Assembly: GCA_963974485.1 (NCBI GenBank)
Contig: CAXBBS010000014.1
Span: 1 to 41,284 of the forward strand
DNA from: JAALKW01 sp963974485
GTDB taxonomy: Bacteria > Pseudomonadota > Gammaproteobacteria > Legionellales > Legionellaceae
Direction: 5' to 3'
Length of the DNA stretch: 41,284 nt
The notes below the pieces were generated by a model. That model had not been told where the DNA came from. It did no database searches and saw nothing but the letters and a program-made list of their open reading frames with translations. Within the stretch, counting starts at the first letter, position 1. Every line of letters begins with the position of its first letter. Of this stretch, positions 1 to 8,532 are shown piece after piece. The position numbers and the translations under genes were made by a program.

Positions 1-53
1 CCTTGAGCCAATAGTTATATTTTACACTACTGTCTCATTTTTGGGGTCCACTA
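1..53 (+). mobile_element. Probable right end of an IS3-family insertion sequence (partial)
   Basis: The segment at 31-53 starts TGTCTC and runs through TTTTTGGGGTCCACTA. Its reverse complement begins TAGTGGACCCC, which resembles IS3-family terminal inverted repeats such as that of IS2 (TAGACTGGCCCC...AGACA). An in-frame TAG at 12-14 could be the end of a transposase reading frame that lies outside the window. An 8-bp direct repeat CACTACTG occurs at 25-32 and 49-56. Homology of the downstream gene to the CheB/CheR-PAS family begins only at about 57, immediately after this segment, as expected for an insertion junction. The transposase itself is not visible, so this is an inference from one terminus and a homology break. 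Confidence 0.42.
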
Positions 54-3000
54 CTGATTGAAGAGCTGACTACCAGTAAAAATGATATCGATAATTTTAT
101 TCGCAGCACAGATATAGGTACCATTTTTATTGATTCAAAACTTAATATTAAACGTTATACGCCTGCTATAACCCAGGTGTTTGATTTATTACCGCAAGAT
201 GTAGGGCGGTCTCTAAAAAACTTTGCTTATAATCTACGTTTTGAGGGTTTGATTGTAAAAATTAGAGCTATTATTAAGTCGAAAAAAACGTTTACAAAAG
301 AAGTGCAAACGCAAGAAGGCGAATGGTTTTTCATGCGTATACAACCCTATTTAGTGGAGGGGCGATTATGTGAAGGTGCGGTGATTAGTTTTTTTAATAT
401 TCAAAATTTAAAACAAGCCCATCAAGATTTAATCAATAAAGAGTCACGTTACCGAGCGTTGATTGAGGCAACGTCTGCGGTTGTATGGGACGCTGATCAC
501 GCGGGTACGTTTGAAAATAAAGCACAAGCTTGGTGTTCATATACGGGGCAAAAACCCGGTGAAGCTATAAATTTAGGCTGGATTCAGGCCGTTCATGAAG
601 AGGCTCGGGATATATGTAAAGCGCTGTGGCAAGCAAGTATCAAGCATGCCAAACCGTTCCATTTGGATACGAAAGTGTGGTCATGTAAGCATGACTGCTA
701 TCATTATGTTCGTTTGGAAGCCGTGCCACTCAGCGAGCACTCACGCGAAGGTGTGCAATGGGTATGCTCATTAACGGATATTGATGTTGCGAAACGTTAT
801 GATGAAAAATTTCGATTTGCGGTACAAGCATCACCATTTTCAGCCTTGATTGCGGATGAGCAAGGAATCATTACTTTTGTTAATGCATCGACATTAGCTT
901 TATTGGGTTATGAAGAAAAGGATTTAATTGGTCAGGCCATTGAAATACTTTTGCCTAAAGAAAGCCGAGAGCGGCATGCTCGTTTTCGTGAGCATTATAT
1001 GAAGCATCCTGAGGCACGTATCATGGCATCAGGCATCGAAGTTTTTGTTTTATCTCAATCAGGGAAAAAAATTGCTGTGGAAATTCATCTGAGCCCTATC
1101 GAAGCAGACGATGGGCTTTATATTCTTTGTTCGATGATGGATATTTCAAAACGTATTAAAACAGAAGAAATTTTACAGCGCTCCACCGAAGAATTAGAGC
1201 TTCGCGTTTTTGAACGAACCCATGCGTTAGTTGAAGCGAATGCAAGCCTGACAGAATCTGAGAAACGGTATGCCATGCTTTATGAGCATGCGCCAGATAT
1301 GTATGCCTCCGTATCGCCAACGGATACGAAAATCATCCAGTGCAATGAAACGTTGGTGAAGGTGCTTGGATATAAATCCAAAAGCGAGGTGGTTGGTCGG
1401 TCGGTGATGGAGCTATATAGCGCGTCATCGATCGCGGCTGCGAAGCATTGTTTTGAGCGTTTTGTGAAAGATGCTGAAGTGAATAATACAGAACTCACGC
1501 TTCAAAAGAGAGATGGCTCTATATTGCCTGTGATGCTCAAAGTGAATGCCGTACGCGATGAAAAAGGACGTGTTCTTTATAGTATATCAAGTTGGCGTGA
1601 TATATCAGCACAAAAAGCACTGGAGCAAGAAAAGAGAATGACACTTGAACTTGATATGATTTATCAAAGTACAAAAATCATGAGCGAAGTCTATGATTCG
1701 GATGAAGCGATGCAGGCGTGTCTTAAGATGATTTGCGAGGTGATAGATTGGCCTGTGGGGCATGTTTATCTTCCTGATGAGCAAGGTAAGTACTTAATAT
1801 CATCTGACGTGTGGGCGCTTAAGCACCCTCGAAAATTTAAATTATTTAAAGCGTCTGAGAATAATTCAAATTGCCACAAAGGTGTTGATTTACCCGGTCG
1901 TATTTGGTCGTCTAAACAATCAGCTTGGATTGTTGATATTGCTCAAGATACTAATTTTCCTCGTTCCAAAATCTATCAAGATCTCGATGTAAAAAGTGCG
2001 GTTGGATTTCCGGTCATGGCTTATGGGAAAGTGATCGCTATTTTTGAGTTTTTTGCTTTTGATGTGCATGTGGAAAATCACGAGTTATTAAAACTTTTTC
2101 AAGTCGTCGGCGAACAAGTTGGGCGAGTGTTAGAACGAAAGCAAGTCGAGGCCCAAATTGAAGCATTGGCTCATTATGACGTAGTGACAGGATTGCCCAA
2201 TCGTATTTATTTCAACGAGGTGTTTCAACGGTTCTTATCGAAAGCAAAGCGCACAAAAAAAACGTTGGCGCTATTTTATTTGGATGTTGATAACTTTAAA
2301 AAAATTAATGATACCTTAGGGCATCCTGTCGGTGATAAGTTACTGAGCAACTTAGCCATTGCGATGAAAGAACTCATTCGAGATGAAGATTTTATCGCAA
2401 GACTGGGTGGGGATGAATTTGTAATCCTTATGGATGAAATCAAAAACTATAAAGAGACGGTTACTTTTGCCAAACGTATTTTAGCTTGCGTCTCTAAACC
2501 GTCGTATATCGATGGGCATGAAATTAATATTAGTATGAGCATTGGTATCGCGCTGTATCCGGATGGAGGCAAGAATGCTGATACGTTGCATAAAAACGCC
2601 GATATGGCGATGTATCGTGCCAAAGCCATGGGTAAAAATGCATTCCACTTTTATTCCAAAGAACTGAACGACATTTATCAGCGGCAAATCACGATTGAGA
2701 GTCATCTACGGCATGCGATTAAGCGGAACGAACTTTCTCTGGTGTATCAACCACAAATCGCCATCAAAACAGGAAAAATATATGGTTTTGAAGCGCTGAT
2801 TCGCTGGGAAAATGAAACCTTAGGACATGTCACGCCGATGGAGTTTATACCCGTTGCAGAGGATGCGGGTCTTATTCATGAGATTGGTGCTTGGGTGTTG
2901 GAGACGGCATGTCAACAATTTTACGATTGGGGAGAGCAGTATCTGGGTGGCGTTGAAAACAATCCTTTGGTGTTATCGATTAATTTATCGGTCTTGCAAT

Positions 3001-3470
3001 TAATGCAAAAAAATACCGTGAAGCATATCAAGCAATTGATTGAGCACCATCAATTTAAACCCAATTCATTGATGCTTGAGCTGACAGAGACGGCTTTAAT
3101 GTCCAACCTCGACCATTCGACAACCGCGTTGGATGAATTAAGTGCGCTCGGGGTGGGTCTTGCCATCGATGATTTTGGAACGGGTTATTCGTCACTCAGT
3201 TATTTAAAACAGCTTTCATTTACCTCGTTAAAAATCGATCAGTCGTTTGTACGGGATGTCATGAATGATGCGAATGATGCTTCTATTGTTCAAGCGATTA
3301 TACAGATGGGTTCTGTGATGGATTTAGAAATCATTGCTGAAGGTGTTGAAACCAAAGAGCAGCTTGATTTTTTAAAGAGCACCGGATGTGATTATGCACA
3401 GGGTTATTATTTTAGTCGTCCTCAGATACCTAAGGATATTGAAGAAACATTGCGGAACCTGATACGTTGA
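54..3470 (+). CDS. 5'-truncated CheB/CheR-type PAS-GAF-GGDEF-EAL signalling protein
   Basis: The reading frame is open from about 15 to the TGA at 3468-3470. The first in-frame start codon clearly inside the gene is GTG at 177, giving 1097 residues. Translation of 57-176 (EELTT...STDIGTIFIDS...IKRYTP) and the following DLLPQDVGRSL match the linker and PAS domain that follow the CheB and CheR domains in CheB/CheR fusion proteins, so the N-terminal part is missing. Numbered from GTG 177, the order is: rest of that PAS domain, three further PAS regions (about 85-205, 215-330, 365-480), GAF (about 500-665), GGDEF and EAL. The diguanylate cyclase motif GGDEF (744-748) and an RxxD inhibitory site (735-738) are intact. 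The phosphodiesterase motifs EAL (872-874) and DDFGTGYSS (from 998) are also intact. It could make or break c-di-GMP if expressed. No convincing ribosome site precedes GTG 177. Confidence 0.85.
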   Translation: MIEELTTSKNDIDNFIRSTDIGTIFIDSKLNIKRYTPAITQVFDLLPQDVGRSLKNFAYNLRFEGLIVKIRAIIKSKKTFTKEVQTQEGEWFFMRIQPYLVEGRLCEGAVISFFNIQNLKQAHQDLINKESRYRALIEATSAVVWDADHAGTFENKAQAWCSYTGQKPGEAINLGWIQAVHEEARDICKALWQASIKHAKPFHLDTKVWSCKHDCYHYVRLEAVPLSEHSREGVQWVCSLTDIDVAKRYDEKFRFAVQASPFSALIADEQGIITFVNASTLALLGYEEKDLIGQAIEILLPKESRERHARFREHYMKHPEARIMASGIEVFVLSQSGKKIAVEIHLSPIEADDGLYILCSMMDISKRIKTEEILQRSTEELELRVFERTHALVEANASLTESEKRYAMLYEHAPDMYASVSPTDTKIIQCNETLVKVLGYKSKSEVVGRSVMELYSASSIAAAKHCFERFVKDAEVNNTELTLQKRDGSILPVMLKVNAVRDEKGRVLYSISSWRDISAQKALEQEKRMTLELDMIYQSTKIMSEVYDSDEAMQACLKMICEVIDWPVGHVYLPDEQGKYLISSDVWALKHPRKFKLFKASENNSNCHKGVDLPGRIWSSKQSAWIVDIAQDTNFPRSKIYQDLDVKSAVGFPVMAYGKVIAIFEFFAFDVHVENHELLKLFQVVGEQVGRVLERKQVEAQIEALAHYDVVTGLPNRIYFNEVFQRFLSKAKRTKKTLALFYLDVDNFKKINDTLGHPVGDKLLSNLAIAMKELIRDEDFIARLGGDEFVILMDEIKNYKETVTFAKRILACVSKPSYIDGHEINISMSIGIALYPDGGKNADTLHKNADMAMYRAKAMGKNAFHFYSKELNDIYQRQITIESHLRHAIKRNELSLVYQPQIAIKTGKIYGFEALIRWENETLGHVTPMEFIPVAEDAGLIHEIGAWVLETACQQFYDWGEQYLGGVENNPLVLSINLSVLQLMQKNTVKHIKQLIEHHQFKPNSLMLELTETALMSNLDHSTTALDELSALGVGLAIDDFGTGYSSLSYLKQLSFTSLKIDQSFVRDVMNDANDASIVQAIIQMGSVMDLEIIAEGVETKEQLDFLKSTGCDYAQGYYFSRPQIPKDIEETLRNLIR

Positions 3471-3482
3471 TTGAGGGATGTT

Positions 3483-6257
3483 ATGACCGATTTTAAAACG
3501 CAATTGCTCGAAAAAGAAGAGGCGTTGAGTAAGCAGCTATGGCTGCGCGAAATGCAACTCAAAGTACATACGGTGTTTCGTGGTGAAAAAGATCGTGAAA
3601 CCTTGTGTCGTGATATTTTAGTGAGTCTTGCTGAAGTCACACATGCTGATGTCGGTGTGTTTTATTTTATGGAAAATAACACGCTTAAGTTTATCAGCGG
3701 ATATGCCTTTCCATCGGATCGCGCATTGAATCAAACGATTGCGATCGGCGAAGGAATTATAGGCCTTGCTGCGTCGACCAAAGAAATCCAACGATTTGAC
3801 CATCTAGAGCAGGACGATTTGGTCTTAGAGTCATCCACACAGACCTTGCGCGTAAGAGCTATCATGGCTGTTCCGCTGACGTATGAGGGGGATATTCTTG
3901 GTGTGATTGAGTTAGGTGCATGCCATGCATTTTTTGATGACAGTTTTGATTTTATGGAACAAATCAGAGAGTCAATTGCGATTAGTCTCAATATGGTGCT
4001 GGAACGAGAAAAAGTTAGACGTTTATTGAGCGAAACACAAGCTCAAGCCGAACAATTAAAACAACAGGCGACTCAGCTGCAAGTGAGTAATGAGACACTG
4101 AAACAGCAAGCCCATGAACTTAAAGCAAGTCAAGGAGAACTTGAACAGACCAATGAAGAGCTTGCTGGGCAGCGTGCGGCCTTATTGGAGCAAACGAAAC
4201 AGCTCGAAGAAAATAATCAAGCGTTAGAAGAGTATCAAGAAAGTTTAGAAGAAAAGACGCAAGAGCTTGAAAATTCAAGTCGGTATAAATCTGAATTTTT
4301 AGCAAATATGTCGCACGAGCTGAGAACGCCCCTGAACAGTATTTTAGTCTTATCTCAATTATTTATAGAAAACAAAAAGAATCATTTGGACCAAAATCAA
4401 GTGAAATCAGCGCAAACGATGTTTAAGTGCGGTAACGATTTATTAACGCTTATCAATGATATTTTAGATTTATCCAAGGTTGAAGCCAATCGACTGGAAA
4501 TTGATTTTGAGAATATATTGACGAATGGATTGGTCGATAATCTCAATAATCTATTTCAAGCTGTAGCGGATAAAAAAGGCCTGATATTTAACGTTGTGTT
4601 AGATAAAAAATTTCCAGAAGCGTTTGTTTCTGATGTGATGCGACTGGAACAGATTTTGCGTAATTTCATAAGTAATGCTTTAAAATTCACGGACGCGGGA
4701 GAAATTAAGGTTCTTTGCACGGTCAGCAAACCTTCGGATCATTTTCACTTAGCGACCTTGAAAAAAGAGGGGGGATTAAGTTTTTGTGTGAAAGATAGCG
4801 GTATTGGCATTCCACAAAGTAAACTTAACGATATTTTTACGGCGTTCCAGCAAGTGGATGGCAGCACAGCACGAAAATACGGTGGAACCGGGCTGGGTTT
4901 AACGATCTCGAATAAATTAGCTTTACTCCTTGGTGGTGAAATTTATGTTAAGAGTGCATATGGGCAAGGAAGCATGTTCACCTTAACGCTGCCTTTATCG
5001 ATAGAGCCCACCGAGGCGACGTCAACAGATAAGCTTTTATTATCACCGATGGGTGCCTATGTTGAAAAACAGGCAATTGCTGATGATCGCGATCAATTAA
5101 ATCCAAAAAAACGGACGTTATTGATTATTGAAGACGACGTCAACTTTGCTTCAATATTATCTGATTTTGCGCATAAGAATTCTTTTCAGGTTATCTCTGC
5201 TGCAACCGGGCCGACAGGCCTGGACTATGCTGAAAAATATGCGCCTGACGGTATTTTACTTGATGTCCAATTACCGGATCTAGATGGTTTAAGTGTTTTA
5301 AAAGCTTTAAAAGAAAATGTTGCCACACGTTATATCCCGATTCATGTCATGACCGTCGAGTCGTGCGAAGAGCAAGCGATGTCTTTGGGCGCTGTGAGTT
5401 TTATTCAGAAACCGATTTCTAAGCATATCATCGAGCAAACGTATCAGGATTTAATGGCAACAACGAAGAAAGTAAAAAAACACCTCGTGTTACTGGAAGA
5501 TGATGATACTGAACAAGCCATCGTACGTGAATTCTTTACGGATTACCCGGTTGTGATTAAAGCATTTAAGACGGTCACACCTGCATTTAATTATCTAAAA
5601 AAACACAAGGTGGACGGTATCATACTGGACTACATGCTTAAGAAAGGCACAGGTTTGGATTTGTTACGTAAAATTAAGCATGAGGCTAATTTTTCCTGCC
5701 CGCCCGTGATTATCTACACAAATCAAGATTTAACACAGTTTGATAAAAATACGTTTGCTGAGTTTTCACAAACGTTTGTTGCTAAAGGCATTCATGCGAA
5801 AGAAAAGTTGCTGCGTGAGGCAAACGTATTTTTTCAACAAATCACACAACATTCAAAGAAATCAAGATACATGCATCAAAAAAAGAAACCATTTGATTTG
5901 CCTATTATTTTATTGGTTGATGATGATGAACGTAACCTTTTTGCATTGAAAGAAATATTTGATGCTGTACAAGCCTTAATTATTACCGCGAGTAATGGCA
6001 AAGAAGCGGTTGAGCTCTATCGGGCCTATCCCGAGACAGCACTGATTATTATGGACATGATGATGCCCGTGATGAATGGCTATGACGCGACTCAAGTGAT
6101 TAGAAAAATGAATACCGTTGTGCCCATTATAGCCTTAACGGCAAAAGCCATGAAAGGTGAGCGTGAAAAATGTATGGAGAGTGGTTGCACCGACTACTTA
6201 GCCAAGCCGGTTGATGTTCAACAGCTTCTAAGTTTAGTTCAAGTATGGTTAGGATGA
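3483..6257 (+). CDS. GAF-containing hybrid sensor histidine kinase with three receiver domains
   Basis: Start ATG 3483 is chosen because GAGGG lies about six bases upstream; the frame is open from TTG 3471. The protein has 924 residues and no membrane segment, so it should be a soluble kinase. Order: GAF domain (about 30-170), long Gln/Glu-rich coiled coil (about 175-265), HisKA with MSHELRTPLN and phospho-acceptor His278, then an HATPase with N box (RNFISNALKF), G1 (DSGIGIP) and G2 (GGTGLGL). Three tandem receivers follow, with phospho-acceptor Asp594 (LLDVQLPDLDG), Asp716 (ILDYMLKKGTG) and Asp858 (MDMMMPVMNGYDA). The middle receiver is the least canonical. It starts 12 bases after the GGDEF-EAL gene and sits 4 bases before cheR, so the four genes look like one transcription unit. 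Input signal unknown. Confidence 0.93.
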   Translation: MTDFKTQLLEKEEALSKQLWLREMQLKVHTVFRGEKDRETLCRDILVSLAEVTHADVGVFYFMENNTLKFISGYAFPSDRALNQTIAIGEGIIGLAASTKEIQRFDHLEQDDLVLESSTQTLRVRAIMAVPLTYEGDILGVIELGACHAFFDDSFDFMEQIRESIAISLNMVLEREKVRRLLSETQAQAEQLKQQATQLQVSNETLKQQAHELKASQGELEQTNEELAGQRAALLEQTKQLEENNQALEEYQESLEEKTQELENSSRYKSEFLANMSHELRTPLNSILVLSQLFIENKKNHLDQNQVKSAQTMFKCGNDLLTLINDILDLSKVEANRLEIDFENILTNGLVDNLNNLFQAVADKKGLIFNVVLDKKFPEAFVSDVMRLEQILRNFISNALKFTDAGEIKVLCTVSKPSDHFHLATLKKEGGLSFCVKDSGIGIPQSKLNDIFTAFQQVDGSTARKYGGTGLGLTISNKLALLLGGEIYVKSAYGQGSMFTLTLPLSIEPTEATSTDKLLLSPMGAYVEKQAIADDRDQLNPKKRTLLIIEDDVNFASILSDFAHKNSFQVISAATGPTGLDYAEKYAPDGILLDVQLPDLDGLSVLKALKENVATRYIPIHVMTVESCEEQAMSLGAVSFIQKPISKHIIEQTYQDLMATTKKVKKHLVLLEDDDTEQAIVREFFTDYPVVIKAFKTVTPAFNYLKKHKVDGIILDYMLKKGTGLDLLRKIKHEANFSCPPVIIYTNQDLTQFDKNTFAEFSQTFVAKGIHAKEKLLREANVFFQQITQHSKKSRYMHQKKKPFDLPIILLVDDDERNLFALKEIFDAVQALIITASNGKEAVELYRAYPETALIIMDMMMPVMNGYDATQVIRKMNTVVPIIALTAKAMKGEREKCMESGCTDYLAKPVDVQQLLSLVQVWLG

Positions 6258-6261
6258 GGCA

Positions 6262-7095
6262 ATGACGGCGTCAGTGAATCAGGTTGAAATGGCGCTCTTA
6301 TTTGAAGCCATTAAAACGTGTTACGGCTATGATTTTAGTGATTATGCCGGTGCATCTTTACGGCGACGTCTTTTAACGTTATTAACCAATCATCGGCTTA
6401 AGAATGTTGCAGAATGTCAGCATTTGATTATTCATGATGAAGCCTTTTTCCATACTTTTTTAAACGATCTTACGATCACAGTCACAGAATTTTTTAGGGA
6501 TCCGCACGTATATCAAGCGATTGAGCAGCATGTGTTGCCTTATTTGGCACGGCATCATCGCTTTAAAATATGGCATGCGGGCTGTTCAACGGGCGAAGAA
6601 GTTTATTCAATGGCGATTTTACTCAACGACTGCAAGGTTTATCAGCAGGCTATGATGTATGCTACGGATATTAATCCTAAGGCACTTGAATTTGCTAAAA
6701 GTGGTTTATTTAAACATGCTGTTATTGAACAAGGTATCAAAAATTATAAAATATTGCATGCGACCGATACGTTTAATGCATACATGCTTCGTCAGCAAAC
6801 TCATGTTTTGATGCATGCTACGTTACGAAAAAATATCGTTTTCACGGAGCATAATTTGGTTACCGATCAAAGTTTTGGAGAAATGCAGTTGATTCTATGC
6901 CGGAATGTGATGATTTATTTTAATAAAAATCTACAGAATCGCGTTTTGCGTTTATTGACGCATAGTTTGTCTATCGGCGGGTATTTATGCTTAGGTACGG
7001 GAGAGTCGTTAAAATTTACGAGCGTTGAAAACTGTTATGAATGCGTTGATAGTCCTGCGCGACTGTACCGAAAAATTAAGGCGTGTGCGCCATAA
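6262..7095 (+). CDS. CheR-type protein-glutamate O-methyltransferase
   Basis: The 277-residue protein has the two-domain CheR layout. A short helical N-terminal domain (about 10-75, with SLRRRL) is followed by a SAM-dependent methyltransferase domain with HAGCSTGEE (motif I) and the CheR signature LCRNVMIYF. CheR enzymes transfer methyl groups from SAM to glutamates on chemoreceptors. AGGATGAGG just upstream serves as ribosome site. No chemoreceptor, CheA, CheW or CheB is visible nearby. It sits between a hybrid kinase and a single receiver protein, an arrangement seen in non-flagellar CheR/CheB signalling clusters. Its partner is therefore probably not a classical chemotaxis receptor, but that is inference. 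The gene symbol is left blank because it is not in a classical che operon. Confidence 0.92.
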   Translation: MTASVNQVEMALLFEAIKTCYGYDFSDYAGASLRRRLLTLLTNHRLKNVAECQHLIIHDEAFFHTFLNDLTITVTEFFRDPHVYQAIEQHVLPYLARHHRFKIWHAGCSTGEEVYSMAILLNDCKVYQQAMMYATDINPKALEFAKSGLFKHAVIEQGIKNYKILHATDTFNAYMLRQQTHVLMHATLRKNIVFTEHNLVTDQSFGEMQLILCRNVMIYFNKNLQNRVLRLLTHSLSIGGYLCLGTGESLKFTSVENCYECVDSPARLYRKIKACAP

Positions 7096-7153
7096 GTCAC
7101 TGATTACATAATGTTTGGGTAACAGAATCTAATTTAGCACAAAGGAGGGTCGA

Positions 7154-7558
7154 ATGAGTAAGATAAAACCTGTTATTTTATTGGTTGATGACAAAGAAGA
7201 AAATCTTTTTTCATTGAAGAATATTTTAATGGATGAAGACTGTGAAATATTAACAGCTCTTTCAGCAAAGAAAGGACTGGATATACTCAGAGCACAAGAG
7301 ATTGCTTGTTTGTTTCTCGATGTGCATATGCCCGAGATGAATGGTTTTGATATGGCCAAAATAATTCGTGAAGATACAAAAATAAACATGACGCCGATCG
7401 TATTTGTGACGGCGGTGGAGCTTGGATCGGATAAAGTAAAACGCGGTTATGACTTAGGTGCCCTGGATTATTTAATTAAACCACTTAATCCAAATTTAGT
7501 ACGCGCTAAAGTTGATTTATATTGCCAACTTTATCAAAAAAATAAAGAACCGGAATAG
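7154..7558 (+). CDS. Single-domain response regulator (receiver only)
   Basis: A 134-residue protein made of one receiver domain: acidic pair in LLVDDKEENLF, phospho-acceptor Asp in LFLDVHMPEMNG, the conserved Thr in FVTA, and Lys in LIKPLNP. No output domain follows, so it would act by protein contact or as a phosphate relay or sink for the upstream hybrid kinase. A strong ribosome site (AAAGGAGGG) precedes ATG 7154. It closes the signalling cluster; the gap to cheR is 58 bp and no terminator is evident. Confidence 0.92.
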   Translation: MSKIKPVILLVDDKEENLFSLKNILMDEDCEILTALSAKKGLDILRAQEIACLFLDVHMPEMNGFDMAKIIREDTKINMTPIVFVTAVELGSDKVKRGYDLGALDYLIKPLNPNLVRAKVDLYCQLYQKNKEPE

Positions 7559-7632
7559 CTTAAAAAAAAATAAGACGTATGTTAATAGGATTGCATGTTG
7601 CTAAGGCGCATTGCAAGGATGCTGAATATAGT

Positions 7633-7656
7633 CAATACTGTTTTTATAAGGTATTG
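7633..7656. promoter_or_regulatory. Short inverted repeat upstream of fliA
   Basis: CAATAC (7633-7638) and GTATTG (7651-7656) form a 6-bp inverted repeat around a 12-base T-rich loop, 20 bases before the fliA start. It could be an operator or a leader hairpin. Nothing in the sequence tells which, and a chance match is possible. The rest of the 118-bp gap 7559-7676 shows no gene and no clear promoter. Confidence 0.2.
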
Positions 7657-7676
7657 GATAAAGGCGAGCGTACTTG

Positions 7677-8423
7677 ATGGATATGGATGGCCTCAAAGAG
7701 CCGGTGTCAGGCAGCACCCGTGTCAATAATCAGTTGAATGCACAGGCTAAAGAAGTGCTGGTGCGAACGCATACGCTCTTAATTAAACGTATTGCGTATC
7801 ATCTGTTAGGGCGACTTCCGCGCTCGATTCAACTGGATGATTTAATGCAAGCCGGGATGGTGGGTTTACTGGAAGCCGCGATGCGTTATGACGACAGTAA
7901 AGGTGCTTCGTTTGAGACGTATGCAGGCATTCGTATTCGTGGACATATGCTGGATGAAGTGCGTCGAAATGATTGGGTTCCGCGTTCGGTTTATCGTAAT
8001 GCGCGTATGGTTGCTGAAGCTGTTCGCCAGGTCGAAAATAAACTTAATCGTGATGCAAAAGACGGTGATGTTGCCAAAGAGCTTGGCGTAAGCCTTGAGG
8101 AATATCATCATATTTTAAATGATGCGACCGGTGCACACTTGTATGGGTTTGATGATTTAGGTGTGACGGATGACTCACTGAAAAGTGAAGGGGCTGCAGC
8201 GTTGCCTGAGCCGCAGGCGCGTGTCATGAAAGATGATTTCAAAAAGCAGTTGACGGAAATTATTGGTGGCTTACCTGAAAAAGAGCGTTTGGTTTTGTCA
8301 CTTTATTATGAGCATGAGCTCAATCTTAAAGAAATTGGTGAATTACTGGGTGTAAGTGAATCTCGTGTGTCACAACTTCATGGTCAAGCCACACATCGTA
8401 TTCGAGCGCGTATTGAAGATTAA
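7677..8423 (+). CDS. fliA: RNA polymerase sigma factor FliA (sigma-28)
   Basis: Sigma-28 directs transcription of late flagellar genes. The 248-residue protein has region 2 (LPRSIQLDDLMQAGMVGLLEA and FETYAGIRIRGHMLDEVR, a FliA hallmark), WVPRS of region 3, and region 4 with LVLSLYYEHELNLKEIGE and the helix-turn-helix LGVSESRVSQL. Start ATG 7677 follows AAGGCGAG; TTG 7674 is in frame directly before it. In many gammaproteobacteria fliA follows flhF and flhG, but here it follows a receiver gene and precedes prfB, so it is detached from a flagellar operon. Its presence implies that the organism makes, or once made, flagella. Confidence 0.96.
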   Translation: MDMDGLKEPVSGSTRVNNQLNAQAKEVLVRTHTLLIKRIAYHLLGRLPRSIQLDDLMQAGMVGLLEAAMRYDDSKGASFETYAGIRIRGHMLDEVRRNDWVPRSVYRNARMVAEAVRQVENKLNRDAKDGDVAKELGVSLEEYHHILNDATGAHLYGFDDLGVTDDSLKSEGAAALPEPQARVMKDDFKKQLTEIIGGLPEKERLVLSLYYEHELNLKEIGELLGVSESRVSQLHGQATHRIRARIED

Positions 8424-8443
8424 TCTGGATTTATCTGTATAAT
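8413..8443 (+). promoter_or_regulatory. Candidate promoter for prfB-lysS
   Basis: A perfect -10 hexamer TATAAT at 8438-8443 has TG directly before it. The best -35 is TTGAAG at 8413-8418, at a long 19-base spacing. It overlaps the 3' end of fliA and lies about 90 bases before prfB. The -10 is convincing; the -35 is weak. Confidence 0.4.
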
Positions 8444-8532
8444 CGGGTGGATTTCAGTTGGTCAGCGCTTGCTTTCTATGTAAAATAACACATCGTTTGA
8501 AATCACGTTATTACCACACCTCAAGGGTCGCT

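Noticed and set aside
3471..3482. TTG 3471 as start of the hybrid kinase
   Set aside because: It directly abuts the previous stop and has no spaced ribosome site, whereas GAGGG is well placed for ATG 3483.
7595..7620. Sigma-54 type promoter before fliA (GG...GC pattern)
   Set aside because: The GG and GC are 6 bases apart, not the required 10, and the flanking bases do not match.
8458..8532. N-terminal extension of prfB from TTG 8458
   Set aside because: The extra 25 residues do not resemble RF2, and a good ribosome site precedes ATG 8533, which aligns with the RF2 start.
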